DNA of 11,008 nucleotides from an uncultured Ruminococcus sp. (GCA_902767175.1 CACXGH010000011.1:1-11008); one strand, 5' to 3'. Positions 1 through 7,766 are shown, counted from the stretch's first letter. Notes: generated by a model from the sequence alone, not told the origin. Program-made: numbers and translations.

Positions 1-80
1 CCGCAGGAGCTAAAGCTCCCCGACGTCTGTTGACGGCATCGCTCGCTCCAATCAAGCGAGCTTGTTGGAGCTTTGCTCCT
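1..80. repeat. Cluster of overlapping palindromes at the left edge
   Basis: The first 80 bases are about 59% GC by my count and made almost entirely of small inverted repeats. GGAGC/GCTCC pair at 6-10 and 15-19; CGTC/GACG at 24-27 and 32-35; a 7-bp stem joins 41-47 to 55-61; GCTCCAA (45-51) pairs with TTGGAGC (65-71), with CAAGC/GCTTG nested inside; and GGAGC/GCTCC pair again at 67-71 and 75-79. The last three cannot form together, so the strand has competing folds. The final hairpin is followed by the T-rich stretch TTGTTT, so it could end transcription. I see no coding sequence here. It is probably a dispersed structured repeat, perhaps where an assembly stopped. Confidence 0.6.
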
Positions 81-110
81 TGTTTAATTCCGGAATTGAG
101 ATGATACCCG

Positions 111-365
111 ATGAAGCATCATAAATATTGGGCAATAGCCGATATCACCATTTCGGAGGATGATCTGCATGGCATTATTACTATCAGAAAGCTCAGTACG
201 GAGATGATGAAACGGATACAATCGAATTATCGTTCTATTCTTGCTGTAAACGGCGGATTGATCGCTCTGGGTGTAGCAGGTATTGCGCCTCCTACTCTTA
301 CAGCTACAATACACAATGCCTCTACTATCGCAATCGGTGTAATGAGCACTAAAAAGCTGCTGTGA
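111..365 (+). pseudogene. 3' remnant of a heavy-metal P-type ATPase
   Basis: The 84-residue reading frame matches the extreme C-terminus of P1B-type (heavy-metal) cation ATPases. From about residue 9 it reads ADITISEDDLHGI, the segment after the hinge motif, then RRLS-like IRKLSTEMMKRIQSNYR. Two hydrophobic segments follow (about residues 43-59 and 62-80), including the family-typical HNASTI near the end. The intact proteins are usually 600-900 residues, so the phosphorylation DKTG motif, ATP-binding domain and metal-site helices are all missing. An in-frame stop lies at 102-104 and the first seven residues (MKHHKYW) do not fit the family, so similarity starts abruptly near 130. This is either a broken gene joined to the palindrome cluster or an assembly join. 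The listed ATG is only the first in frame; I see no good ribosome binding site for it. Confidence 0.72.
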
Positions 366-409
366 TTCTATTATTAAAAAGCAGATAATATTAAATATTA
401 AATGGAACA

Positions 410-422
410 CCTGCCAAGCAGG
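410..422 (+). terminator. Small hairpin after the ATPase tail
   Basis: CCTGC and GCAGG flank a CAA loop 45 bases after the ATPase stop codon. The stem is short and is not followed by a T run, so it is at best a weak terminator. Confidence 0.25.
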
Positions 423-423
423 A

Positions 424-476
424 TATGGATATGCTGTTATAAAGAATTTTCGGTGAGATATAACTGCATATCCATA
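424..476. promoter_or_regulatory. 17-bp inverted repeat upstream of alcohol dehydrogenase
   Basis: TATGGATATGCTGTTAT at 424-440 is repeated in inverted orientation at 460-476 with one mismatch, separated by 19 bases. A TATAAT box lies at 494-499, with only a poor -35 match (TCCATA, 471-476) at 17-bp spacing, so the right arm would overlap the polymerase -35 contact. The dehydrogenase Shine-Dalgarno AAGGAG (508-513) follows directly. Position and symmetry suggest an operator, activator site or leader hairpin controlling the dehydrogenase. The repeat is directly visible; the role is inferred. Confidence 0.55.
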
Positions 477-521
477 ATGCTATTGAGCAGCGGTATAATA
501 ACAATTTAAGGAGATAATATT

Positions 522-1685
522 ATGCAGAATTTTGATTACATGACTCCGACAAGGCTTATTTTCGGCAAGGGAGTAATATCAAAACTCCCTGAGGTTATGA
601 GTGGTTACGGTAAGAAGGTGCTTCTGACCTACGGCGGAGGCAGTATAAAAAAGATCGGACTGTATGATAAGGTAAAGGAGCTTCTTGCAGACCGGGAAAT
701 ATTTGAATTATCCGGAATTCAGCCTAATCCTAAATATGACCCGAGTGTGCTTGACGGGGTCAGGATATGCAAGGAGAATAATATTGATGTAATTCTCGCT
801 GTGGGCGGCGGAAGTGTTCTCGACTGCTCAAAGGCTATTGCTGCAGGAGCAAAATATGACGGCGACCCATGGGATCTGATCTCTTATAAGGTAAAGGCTG
901 AGGACGCACTGCCCATTGTCGATATAATCACCCTTGCAGCTACAGGAAGTGAATACGACTGCGGAGGTGTTATCTCAAGAACTGAGACTAATGACAAGAT
1001 CGGCTATATGGACGAACACCTTTATCCTGCCGTATCTTTTCTCGATCCGACATATACATTTACAGTACCCGATAAGCAGACTGCCGCAGGCTGTGCAGAC
1101 GCTATGAATCATATTATGGAACAGTATTTCTGTGAGGACTCGACTCTTCTGAACGACGGATTTATGGAGGTGGGACTTAAGAGCCTTATGGTAAATGTAA
1201 AGAAATGCCTTGAAAACCCTGAGGATTATACTGCAAGAGCAGAGATGATGCTGGACTGCACTTATGGCTGCAATGCTATATATGCTCTTGGAAACAGTGA
1301 TTCCGGCTGGCCGTGTCACGGAATGGAGCACGCACTATCGGCTTATTATGATATTACTCACGGCGAAGGACTTGCAATAATCACTCCGAGATGGATGAAG
1401 CATATATTGAATGAAAATACAGTCAGCCGTTTTGTTAAGTATGGTGTAAATGTGTTCGGAATAGATAGTACGCTTGATAAATTTGAAATAGCAAATAAAG
1501 CTATTGATGCAACATACAGCTTTTTTGAATCTATCGGTATTCCTATGCACCTGAAAGACGTGGGCATAGACGAAAGCCGTATTAACGAAATGGCTCATCA
1601 TGTGGCTGTAAATGAAGGGCTTGAAAATGCATGGGCTCCTCTCAGAGAAGAGGATATAGCGGAAATATTCAGAGCCTCTTTATAA
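522..1685 (+). CDS. Iron-type (group III) alcohol dehydrogenase, BdhA/YqhD-like
   Basis: This 387-residue cytoplasmic enzyme should reduce aldehydes to alcohols (for example butyraldehyde to butanol) with NAD(P)H, disposing of fermentation reductant or detoxifying aldehydes. Its length matches E. coli YqhD. The nucleotide-binding motif GGGS appears at 38-41 and again at 95-98 (AVGGGSVLD). The metal ligands of the family are all present: D193 and H197 in CADAMNHIMEQ, H266 in PCHGMEHA, and H280 in DITHGEG. GGGS at 38-41 corresponds to the YqhD segment that contacts NADP, which favours NADPH, though I cannot confirm that. The start is set by AAGGAG eight bases upstream. It is alone on its strand, preceded by a large inverted repeat and followed by a strong hairpin shared with the convergent DegV gene. 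Physiological substrate is unknown. Confidence 0.93.
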   Translation: MQNFDYMTPTRLIFGKGVISKLPEVMSGYGKKVLLTYGGGSIKKIGLYDKVKELLADREIFELSGIQPNPKYDPSVLDGVRICKENNIDVILAVGGGSVLDCSKAIAAGAKYDGDPWDLISYKVKAEDALPIVDIITLAATGSEYDCGGVISRTETNDKIGYMDEHLYPAVSFLDPTYTFTVPDKQTAAGCADAMNHIMEQYFCEDSTLLNDGFMEVGLKSLMVNVKKCLENPEDYTARAEMMLDCTYGCNAIYALGNSDSGWPCHGMEHALSAYYDITHGEGLAIITPRWMKHILNENTVSRFVKYGVNVFGIDSTLDKFEIANKAIDATYSFFESIGIPMHLKDVGIDESRINEMAHHVAVNEGLENAWAPLREEDIAEIFRASL

Positions 1686-1782
1686 GAGAAGAAGATGTAT
1701 GACATTTTTTAGCCTTGCTTTTTTCCGTTTTTGTAACAAATTGATCAGATCTCAGTCATACTGATTTAACTGCATATAACTG

Positions 1783-1820
1783 AAACCACCCTGTGACCAT
1801 GATTGATCACAGGGTGGTTT
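1783..1820. terminator. Bidirectional terminator between converging genes
   Basis: AAACCACCCTGTGA (1783-1796) and its exact complement at 1807-1820 form a 14-bp stem with a 10-base loop. It sits 97 bases after the dehydrogenase stop and 14 bases beyond the DegV stop on the other strand. The stem ends in TTT on both strands, but the following U tracts are short, so termination may depend on the stem's stability. Confidence 0.85.
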
Positions 1821-1834
1821 GTATGTCAGAATAA

Positions 1835-2719
1835 TTAAACCGTGTAGGTTACTTCATCGCCAAATCCGAAAACTGCTATGGCGTCAGGACCGATAGAAGC
1901 TCCGATTATAGGGCCGATATAACCGATATAGATATCTTTGCAGGGAATTTGTTCTTGTATCATAGATTTGACCTGCTCGGCTTCCTCGGTACAGTCAGCG
2001 TGTGCAATATATATGCGTTGCTTTTCAGGTTCTTTGACTGCTTCCTTAAGAAGATTGACTATCTCTGTAAGGGAATTCCGGCGGCCTTTTACCTTTTTGA
2101 CAGGGGTCTGCTCGCCGTTGGCATCGGAAATAATAATGGGCTTTACACCTAACAGATTGCCGAAAAACGCAGATGACGCTTTGACTCTGCCGGCTCTTTT
2201 AAGTGCATCAAGGCTGTGAACTGTACAGTACTGATGAACGGTATTCCGGTCTGCAAGTATCTTACGGTTTATCCCGTGTGCATCATCTCCGGCATCTCTG
2301 TATTCAGCCGCACGGACAGCCAGCATTCCTTCACCGATGCAGGCATTGAGCGAATCAATGCAGTAAACTGAAGCACCCTCATATTTACTCAGAAGATCAC
2401 GGGCAGCTACCGCAGCAGCATTAACAGAGCTTGACTGTTTAAGAGAGCAGCCTATATAAACAATATCAAAGCCCTTTTCAAGGTAATGAGTAAAGATCCT
2501 TTCAAACTCCTCCATAGGCACCTGAGTTGTAGTAATACGGTTTCCTGCACGCATAATGTCGTATAGTTCCTTAGGACTGTAATACTCAAAATCAAGGCTT
2601 GCCCATTGCTGCTTATCGTTATATACAGTCATCATACGGGCATAGTCGATATCATATTTTTCACGCAGCTCCCGTCCGAGATCCGAGCATGAATCAGTTA
2701 TAATTTTTACAGGTCGCAT
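1835..2719 (-). CDS. DegV-family (fatty-acid-binding, FakB-like) protein
   Basis: A full-length 294-residue member of the DegV family, whose best known members (FakB) hold a fatty acid while a kinase (FakA) phosphorylates it for membrane lipid synthesis. Family landmarks in order are DSCSDL at 9-14, TTTQ at 63-66, DSLNACIGEG at 122-131, AGRVKASSAFFGNLLGVKP at 176-194 and GPIIGASIGPDAIAV at 269-283. The usual LSGT motif that contacts the fatty-acid head group is replaced by KQSSS at about 94-98, and GGR at 176-178 has become AGR, so ligand binding may differ. A GGAGG site lies eight bases before the ATG. No FakA gene is visible and the gene is not in an operon here. An AT-rich inverted repeat lies upstream at 2783-2816. 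Family is sure; ligand is not. Confidence 0.9.
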   Translation of the reverse strand: MRPVKIITDSCSDLGRELREKYDIDYARMMTVYNDKQQWASLDFEYYSPKELYDIMRAGNRITTTQVPMEEFERIFTHYLEKGFDIVYIGCSLKQSSSVNAAAVAARDLLSKYEGASVYCIDSLNACIGEGMLAVRAAEYRDAGDDAHGINRKILADRNTVHQYCTVHSLDALKRAGRVKASSAFFGNLLGVKPIIISDANGEQTPVKKVKGRRNSLTEIVNLLKEAVKEPEKQRIYIAHADCTEEAEQVKSMIQEQIPCKDIYIGYIGPIIGASIGPDAIAVFGFGDEVTYTV

Positions 2720-2782
2720 ATTAATTCCTCCGTTTAATTGTTTGATTTTTGGTACATAGATGATTTGCCTGATAATACTAAA

Positions 2783-2816
2783 ATACTATAAAACGAATAA
2801 AACCTTTTTATAGTAT
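2783..2816. promoter_or_regulatory. AT-rich inverted repeat upstream of DegV
   Basis: ATACTATAAAA (2783-2793) and TTTTATAGTAT (2806-2816) are perfect 11-bp inverted arms around a 12-base spacer. On the minus strand this is 64-97 bases before the DegV ATG, overlapping the likely promoter zone (a TATTAT box is present just downstream), so an operator is plausible. A hairpin in the transcript leader is the alternative. I could not find a convincing -35. Confidence 0.45.
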
Positions 2817-3082
2817 CGCAGATGCATAGGTTATTCGCATGAGGCAGGACATTCAGATCATATCCTTCGCCTGTATAGAAGTAGTATCAATTAAGAAGTG
2901 ACGCATTTAATTGACAATAGCATATAACAGGTATGATGAAGTATGCACTGCACATAATTCTACCATATTCGACAAAAAATTACAATATTACATTTCATGG
3001 GGACAAGGATATCAATTTTGCCGGGACAGTCACATGGGGAAAACCCTTTTCCGGCGGAAAGAGGTTATTTCTATACCCCTTT

Positions 3083-3201
3083 CCTAAAACCGCTGACTGA
3101 ATCTGTGAATATAAAAGCACAAGTCGGATTTTAGAAGAAGAAATTTATATTCTCTCATCTATCAGTTTTTAAAAGTTGATTTCCGTGCCTAAAACCGCTG
3201 A
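3083..3201. repeat. Direct repeat of 14 bp, 105 bp apart
   Basis: CCTAAAACCGCTGA occurs at 3083-3096 and 3188-3201. The right copy abuts the hairpin repeat at 3202-3237. Possible footprints of an inserted sequence or two decayed copies of one repeat family. Confidence 0.5.
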
Positions 3202-3237
3202 TGCCGAAGGCATAAGCACCGGCCAAAACGACAGGCG
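3202..3237 (-). repeat. Dispersed hairpin repeat, copy 1
   Basis: Read on the minus strand, this 36-base segment matches 10955-10990 at 30 of 36 positions without gaps, including CGGTGCTT and TGCCTTCGGCA. The core ATGCC-TTC-GGCAT forms a 5-bp hairpin with a three-base loop. In the other copy the A-T pair at the stem base is C-G, a compensating change that suggests the hairpin is kept by selection or recent common structure. It lies 46 bases past the ABC operon and may act as its 3' end. Confidence 0.65.
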
Positions 3238-3282
3238 GTACAAGCCCTACAACATTATGGCATTTTATATGTCTGAGAAAGA

Positions 3283-5016
3283 TTATGCTATAGACCATTC
3301 TGTGCTTTCTGTCTGTCGCTTTATCATGCTTGAATATATTCCGTCTCTGCGGATAAGCTCTTCCGGACTGCCTTGTTCATCTGATCTTCCGTCATTTATT
3401 ACGACTATCTTGTCGGCTCCCGCAACCGTTCTCATTCGGTGAGCTATGATGATGACAGTCTTGTTTTGTATAAGCCTCGACAGGGAGCTTTGTATCAGTG
3501 TTTCATTTTCGGCATCAAGAGAGGCTGTAGCTTCATCAAGAAGTATGACCGGAGCATCTTTCAAAAATGCTCTCGCAATAGAAATTCTCTGACGTTCACC
3601 GCCTGAAAGTTCACTTCCGTTTTCTCCTATCACAGTATTGTAGCCGTTTGGGAGCCGTTTGATGAATTCGTCACAGTTGGCAAGCCTTGCTGCAGTCAGA
3701 ACCTCTTCATCTGAAGCATTCTGTTTTCCGACACGGATATTCTCCATAATAGTATTGTTGAAAAGCGTAACATCCTGAAATACAATTGAATAATATTTCA
3801 GCAGAGTTTCAGGGTCTATGCCTGAAATATCTTCGCCGCCGAAGGTGATCTTTCCCTTTCCTGCGTCCCAGAATCTTGCCGCAAGCCGTGAAACTGTCGT
3901 TTTACCGCCGCCGGAAGGGCCGATCAGGGCTGTTACTTCACCCTGTTTAGCTGTGAAGCTTACGTCCTTGAGCACAGTCTCACCGTTTGTGTATTCAAAT
4001 CCGACATGGTCGAAAACAATGTCATAGCTTTCAGGGGAAAAATCAGTTTTGCCGTACTGCTTAGGAGTATCATTCATCGCATTCGTACGGTCAATATTAA
4101 CCTGTGCCGCATTCAGTGCGCCGAGATTGATCAGCGTGCCGTTCATCGGCTCATAAAGCCTTGAGACTAAAAGCAGGAACATGAAAAAGGAAATGATATT
4201 CAGCTCACCGTTTATAAGCAGCGCACTTCCTGCAAGAGCGGTCGTTGCTATACCTATTTTCAGAAACATCTGTGCAGGTACTACAAATGCAGCCACTCCA
4301 AGCTCTGCTGCAATAGATTTTTTCTCATACTCCTTAATGATATCATCAAGCCCGTCAATGTATTTCTGCTCGGCATTATTGCTTTTAAGGTCACGGAGTG
4401 TTTCAATAGCCTCCTGTAACCCTTCCTCGGATCTTATTCTTATATTATTTTTGCGCCGATTGAAGAAGTTCTGTGCTTTCTTCGACAGCAGTACGGCAAG
4501 TAAGGAAACAGGCAGCACCCATACTGCGGCAAGCGCCATGCGCCAATTGAAGAAAAACAGTGATACAGCAATAATTACAGTTGATATGATAGAGCCGTAA
4601 TATTGTGCAGCCTGATGAGAGAATGTATGCTCGATAACAGTACAGTCATTCAGAATGGTCGTTGTAAGATCGGAAAGATCTCTTTTCCCGAAAAAAGACA
4701 GAGGGAGCTTGCGTAATGATTCTGCAAGGGTAATTCTCCTGATACCCGATTCCTTATAGGTGGAAAAGAAGGTTGCGTTATACTGCCGGAACTGCGTAAT
4801 ATATATCAGAACAAGGGAAACGGCAATGCCTGTTATATAGAATGCGATTCTTCCACTGTCAATTCGGTTTTCGAGCATATCGCCCGTCATAAAATACAGA
4901 AGGCTCACGGGCAGCATCAAGGCTATATCGGATAGTACACAGGCTATAACTGCCAGAACGAAGCCTTTGGCACCTTCCTCGGACATAGCATATTTTCGCA
5001 TAATCTTATTTTTCAT
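3283..5016 (-). CDS. ABC exporter half-transporter (permease plus ATPase), second subunit
   Basis: A 577-residue inner-membrane half-transporter with an N-terminal membrane domain (about residues 15-300) fused to an ATPase domain (about 330-565). The ATPase has Walker A GPSGGGKTT at 366-374, Q-loop Q414, signature LSGGERQR at 470-477, Walker B with catalytic E495 in LLDEATASLD, and switch H526. All catalytic residues are intact. Its start overlaps the end of the preceding transporter by 11 bases, and AAGGTGG lies upstream, so the two are translationally coupled and very probably form a heterodimer. The cargo cannot be read from the sequence; related pairs export drugs, lipids or peptides, and some siderophore-linked pairs (YbtPQ, IrtAB) import iron complexes. 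It ends the three-gene operon. Confidence 0.92.
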   Translation of the reverse strand: MKNKIMRKYAMSEEGAKGFVLAVIACVLSDIALMLPVSLLYFMTGDMLENRIDSGRIAFYITGIAVSLVLIYITQFRQYNATFFSTYKESGIRRITLAESLRKLPLSFFGKRDLSDLTTTILNDCTVIEHTFSHQAAQYYGSIISTVIIAVSLFFFNWRMALAAVWVLPVSLLAVLLSKKAQNFFNRRKNNIRIRSEEGLQEAIETLRDLKSNNAEQKYIDGLDDIIKEYEKKSIAAELGVAAFVVPAQMFLKIGIATTALAGSALLINGELNIISFFMFLLLVSRLYEPMNGTLINLGALNAAQVNIDRTNAMNDTPKQYGKTDFSPESYDIVFDHVGFEYTNGETVLKDVSFTAKQGEVTALIGPSGGGKTTVSRLAARFWDAGKGKITFGGEDISGIDPETLLKYYSIVFQDVTLFNNTIMENIRVGKQNASDEEVLTAARLANCDEFIKRLPNGYNTVIGENGSELSGGERQRISIARAFLKDAPVILLDEATASLDAENETLIQSSLSRLIQNKTVIIIAHRMRTVAGADKIVVINDGRSDEQGSPEELIRRDGIYSSMIKRQTESTEWSIA

Positions 5017-6790
5017 TTTCTTTTCCCACCTTCCATGAAACTGATGACTGATAATCCTTCCACATTTTTTGATATATACCGCCTTTTGTTATGAGGGTGT
5101 TATGGCTGCCCTGTTCGGCAATCCTGCCCTTATCAAGCACAATGATATTGTCACAGTTTTTGACGGTTGAAAGACGGTGAGCTATCATTATGACAGTTTT
5201 GTTTTTTGCAAGCTCTGTAAACGAGCGCTGAACAAGGTATTCGTTTTCGGGGTCAGCAAAGGCTGTAGCTTCATCAAGAATAACTATAGGCGCATCTTTG
5301 AGTATCGCCCTTGCTATTCTCTGCTGCTCTCCGCCCGACAGAAATACTCCCTTTGTGCCGATCACGGTATCCGCACCATCAGGCAGCTTTTCGAGTATGT
5401 CGCTGCACTGAGCCTTTTTAAGTGCGTCAAGCACCTGTTCATCGGAGGCGTCGGGTCTGCCGAGTTTTACGTTTTCCTTAACAGAACGTTTAAGAAGCCT
5501 GCTGTCCTGAATAACATAGGCTATTGTATTCATAAGCTCTGTTTTATCCATTTCACGGATATCTGTGCCGCCAATTGTAATCGAGCCTTCGCTGACATCT
5601 CTGAATCTTGCTATAAGGCTTGCGGCAGTGGATTTACCTCCGCCCGATGCACCGACCAACGCAAGTGTCTGTCCCTGATTCACTGTAAATGACACGTCAC
5701 TTAGCGCTTTTGTGTCGTTATTGTAGCTGAATGATACATGGTCAAACCTAACTGAATGATCCATGGGTGACTTTGTTTCTTTTACTTCCTCAAACGGTTT
5801 GAGATCAAGAATAGAGTCAATGCGTTCAAAAGCATCGTCTACTTTCATATTTCCTTCGCTCATGAACATAACACGCTGAAGTGTTGTTGTTATTACGGGC
5901 GTGATTATTGTGTAGAAAATGAAATTAAGAAGTATATCGCCTGTTATATTGGCACCGCCTCCTGAAAGTATCATGGCGAGAGCTATCAGGAATGCAAATG
6001 CACTGTTGATGAATACCATAAAGAAAAGCATGGGCTGGCGCATTCGCTTGGTGTATGCAATGCAGAACTTATCATAGTTTTCAATAGTTGCCTTAAAGCG
6101 TGAAAAGCTATGCACGGTCTGACCAAAGGTTTTTACAACAGGGATTCCACGGACATATTCAACAGCTTCGTTATTCATTTCCTCGAGTGCGTTATTATAA
6201 AGCCGCATATCTTCCTGCATTGCAGGTCCTATCATTTTCATCATGCACATAAAGGCAAGAACTACCGGCAGGAGAGATATCAGTCCGAAACGCCAATCTA
6301 TAACAAACATAAGAACCGTCATACCGAGAGGAGCAGCTATTGCACCTGCCATATCGGGAAGATTATGAGCAAGATAGGTTTCGGCAGCAATTGATGATTC
6401 GTTTATGATACTGCGGATTTTTCCGCTGCCCATTTCATCAGAGAAACCAAGAGGCAGTTTTATAATATGTCTTAACAGATCTCGCTTTATATTGCTGCCT
6501 ATACGGAATGCCGAGACATGAGAGCACATAAGTGCGCAAAAGTAGATTACTAATGCTGCAGCCGAGAACACTACTGCCATAATACCGTTATGAATAATTG
6601 TATCAGCCTTGCTGAGATCAGGTGCTGTTTTGATTACCTCTTTAATTATACGAAAAATGTAAATAAAGGGGAGAAGTCCTATGATCGAGCTGATAAAGGA
6701 CAGCACCCAAGAGGCATAGGTTAGATACCTGAATCCTCCCGCATAATTCATCAGCCTTGAAAAGCCGGACGTTTTTTTTACTTTTTTCAT
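5006..6790 (-). CDS. ABC exporter half-transporter (permease plus ATPase), first subunit; short deletion after signature
   Basis: A 594-residue half-transporter with a membrane domain (about 20-310) and an ATPase domain (about 345-580). It has Walker A GASGGGKST at 380-388, Q-loop Q428, signature LSGGEQQR at 484-491, Walker B with E507, and H538. The D-loop region reads ATAFADPENE, a variant I associate with IrtAB/YbtPQ-like transporters rather than the common SALD. The helix after the signature reads RIARAIL, where the family and its partner (RISIARAF) have two more residues, so six bases appear lost in frame. The ATG directly follows the hydrolase stop codon (TGAATG), with AAGGAG inside the end of that gene, indicating coupling. 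It presumably pairs with the downstream subunit. Substrate and direction of transport are unknown. Confidence 0.92.
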   Translation of the reverse strand: MKKVKKTSGFSRLMNYAGGFRYLTYASWVLSFISSIIGLLPFIYIFRIIKEVIKTAPDLSKADTIIHNGIMAVVFSAAALVIYFCALMCSHVSAFRIGSNIKRDLLRHIIKLPLGFSDEMGSGKIRSIINESSIAAETYLAHNLPDMAGAIAAPLGMTVLMFVIDWRFGLISLLPVVLAFMCMMKMIGPAMQEDMRLYNNALEEMNNEAVEYVRGIPVVKTFGQTVHSFSRFKATIENYDKFCIAYTKRMRQPMLFFMVFINSAFAFLIALAMILSGGGANITGDILLNFIFYTIITPVITTTLQRVMFMSEGNMKVDDAFERIDSILDLKPFEEVKETKSPMDHSVRFDHVSFSYNNDTKALSDVSFTVNQGQTLALVGASGGGKSTAASLIARFRDVSEGSITIGGTDIREMDKTELMNTIAYVIQDSRLLKRSVKENVKLGRPDASDEQVLDALKKAQCSDILEKLPDGADTVIGTKGVFLSGGEQQRIARAILKDAPIVILDEATAFADPENEYLVQRSFTELAKNKTVIMIAHRLSTVKNCDNIIVLDKGRIAEQGSHNTLITKGGIYQKMWKDYQSSVSWKVGKENEK

Positions 6791-7717
6791 TCAGATCAAC
6801 TCCTTGACAAATTTTTTAAGTTCATTGTATGAACGTTTGCTTTCAGGCATAGAGTTCATGCAAAGAATATATGTGTGAAACATTTTTGGCTGTTTTTCAA
6901 GAACTGTGTGAATGCCTGACCTATCCATTTTAGCTTTTACAGCAAGTGTATCATCAAGCAGCATTTCATTTTCTCCGACACAGAAAAAAACAGGCGGAAA
7001 ACCGATGAATTCGCCGTAAAGGGGAGAGATGTAAGGATTTTTCCTGTCACCGTCACCTACAAAGCAAAACAAGTCACTGTTTATCAGTTTTCTGCGTTTT
7101 TCTTCGGTGAGTACGGCTTTATACTCACCGATCTGAGCATCATCACAGTAATGTGTATCGTAGCTCTTGCCCGTCATCAGCATATCTGTCCACGGAGACA
7201 AAAGGAAGCAGCCGCAAGGCATCTTTCTTCCGTCGTCACGAAGTCTGAGCATAAATGCAAGAGTCAGGTTTCCTCCGGAAGAATCACCGCCGATAATAAT
7301 ATCATCAGGGTTGATCTTCCGGTTTTGCGTAAGATCATTCCATACATCGTATGCTTCATCAAGCTGTGTCGGATACTTGCTCTCGGGTGCAAGGCTGTAA
7401 TCAGAAAGCACTCCTGTAATATTTTCGGAAAGCCCCATTACAAACCTGCGGTACATTGATAAAAGTCCTGTAACATAAGCACCGCCGTGAAAGTATAAAA
7501 TATATTTTTTCCCTTCACAGCCGTTTCTTGTAACGATCTCATATCTTGAACCGTTTGCGGTTGAGAATTTCCCGAGCTTACAGCCCTTAGGGACTTTTTC
7601 ATTGATGTAGCCCTCAGACATTTTTTTCATTTTCGCTATTGCATCAGGGTAGGCGATAGGGTTGATGTTCTGCGTTTTTCGTGTAAACACAGTAAATAGT
7701 TTTCCTCTGACAGACAT
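6791..7717 (-). CDS. Alpha/beta hydrolase, HSL-type esterase/lipase
   Basis: A 308-residue hydrolase of the hormone-sensitive-lipase family (alpha/beta hydrolase fold-3), expected to cleave small carboxylic esters. The oxyanion-hole motif HGGA is at 77-80, the nucleophile lies in GDSSGG at 144-149 (S146), and the histidine is H281 in MFHTY. The acid normally appears as a DPLxDE-type motif; here the segment is GENEMLLDD at 248-256, so the acid is E251 or D255, a departure worth noting. No signal peptide or membrane segment is evident, so it is probably cytoplasmic. GAAAGGA lies eight bases before the ATG. It leads the operon with the two ABC subunits, ending exactly where the first begins, so it may act on the exporter's cargo. 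A symmetric operator sits in its short leader. Confidence 0.88.
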   Translation of the reverse strand: MSVRGKLFTVFTRKTQNINPIAYPDAIAKMKKMSEGYINEKVPKGCKLGKFSTANGSRYEIVTRNGCEGKKYILYFHGGAYVTGLLSMYRRFVMGLSENITGVLSDYSLAPESKYPTQLDEAYDVWNDLTQNRKINPDDIIIGGDSSGGNLTLAFMLRLRDDGRKMPCGCFLLSPWTDMLMTGKSYDTHYCDDAQIGEYKAVLTEEKRRKLINSDLFCFVGDGDRKNPYISPLYGEFIGFPPVFFCVGENEMLLDDTLAVKAKMDRSGIHTVLEKQPKMFHTYILCMNSMPESKRSYNELKKFVKELI

Positions 7718-7734
7718 TGATCATTTCCTTTCTT

Positions 7735-7755
7735 GTTAGACATATCTAACTTATA
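7735..7755 (-). promoter_or_regulatory. Operator (GTTAGAnnnnTCTAAC) and -10 of hydrolase/ABC operon
   Basis: GTTAGACATATCTAAC at 7735-7750 has perfect 6-bp inverted arms. On the minus strand a -10-like TATAAG (7750-7755) touches it, so the start of transcription would fall inside the site near 7743, leaving a leader of about 25 bases. No good -35 is seen. A repressor bound here should block the operon. Confidence 0.7.
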
Positions 7756-7766
7756 TTTCTTATAAA

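Larger units (their letters stand above)
2720..3282. other. 563-bp non-coding stretch
   Basis: No gene is supported here. It holds the DegV ribosome binding site (GGAGG on the minus strand near 2726-2731), an AT-rich inverted repeat (2783-2816), a hairpin GGAAAA/TTTTCC flanked by GCCGG/CCGGC around 3019-3056, a duplicated 14-base sequence (3083-3096 and 3188-3201) and a dispersed hairpin repeat (3202-3237). It lies downstream of the ABC operon and upstream of DegV, both on the minus strand. No classic stem plus T-run terminator follows the ABC operon. Confidence 0.6.

Noticed and set aside
461..1777. TAACTGCATAT present at both 461-471 and 1767-1777
   Set aside because: An 11-base match in AT-rich DNA can arise by chance and the second copy lacks the partner arm.
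2839..2901. 20-codon frame starting at ATG 2839
   Set aside because: No ribosome binding site, no conserved feature, in AT-rich non-coding DNA.
2911..2937. TTGACA and TATGAT on the plus strand
   Set aside because: Spacing is 15 bases and no plus-strand gene follows.
3176..3442. Open frame of 88 codons on the plus strand
   Set aside because: It starts in repeat sequence and then runs antisense through the end of the ABC gene, with no ribosome binding site or recognisable domain.
4181..4600. 139-codon plus-strand frame within the ABC gene
   Set aside because: Antisense shadow of the membrane domain; composition follows the real gene's codons.
6720..6735. GTTAGATACCTGAATC, like half of the shared operator
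   Set aside because: Only the left arm matches and it lies inside the ABC coding region.
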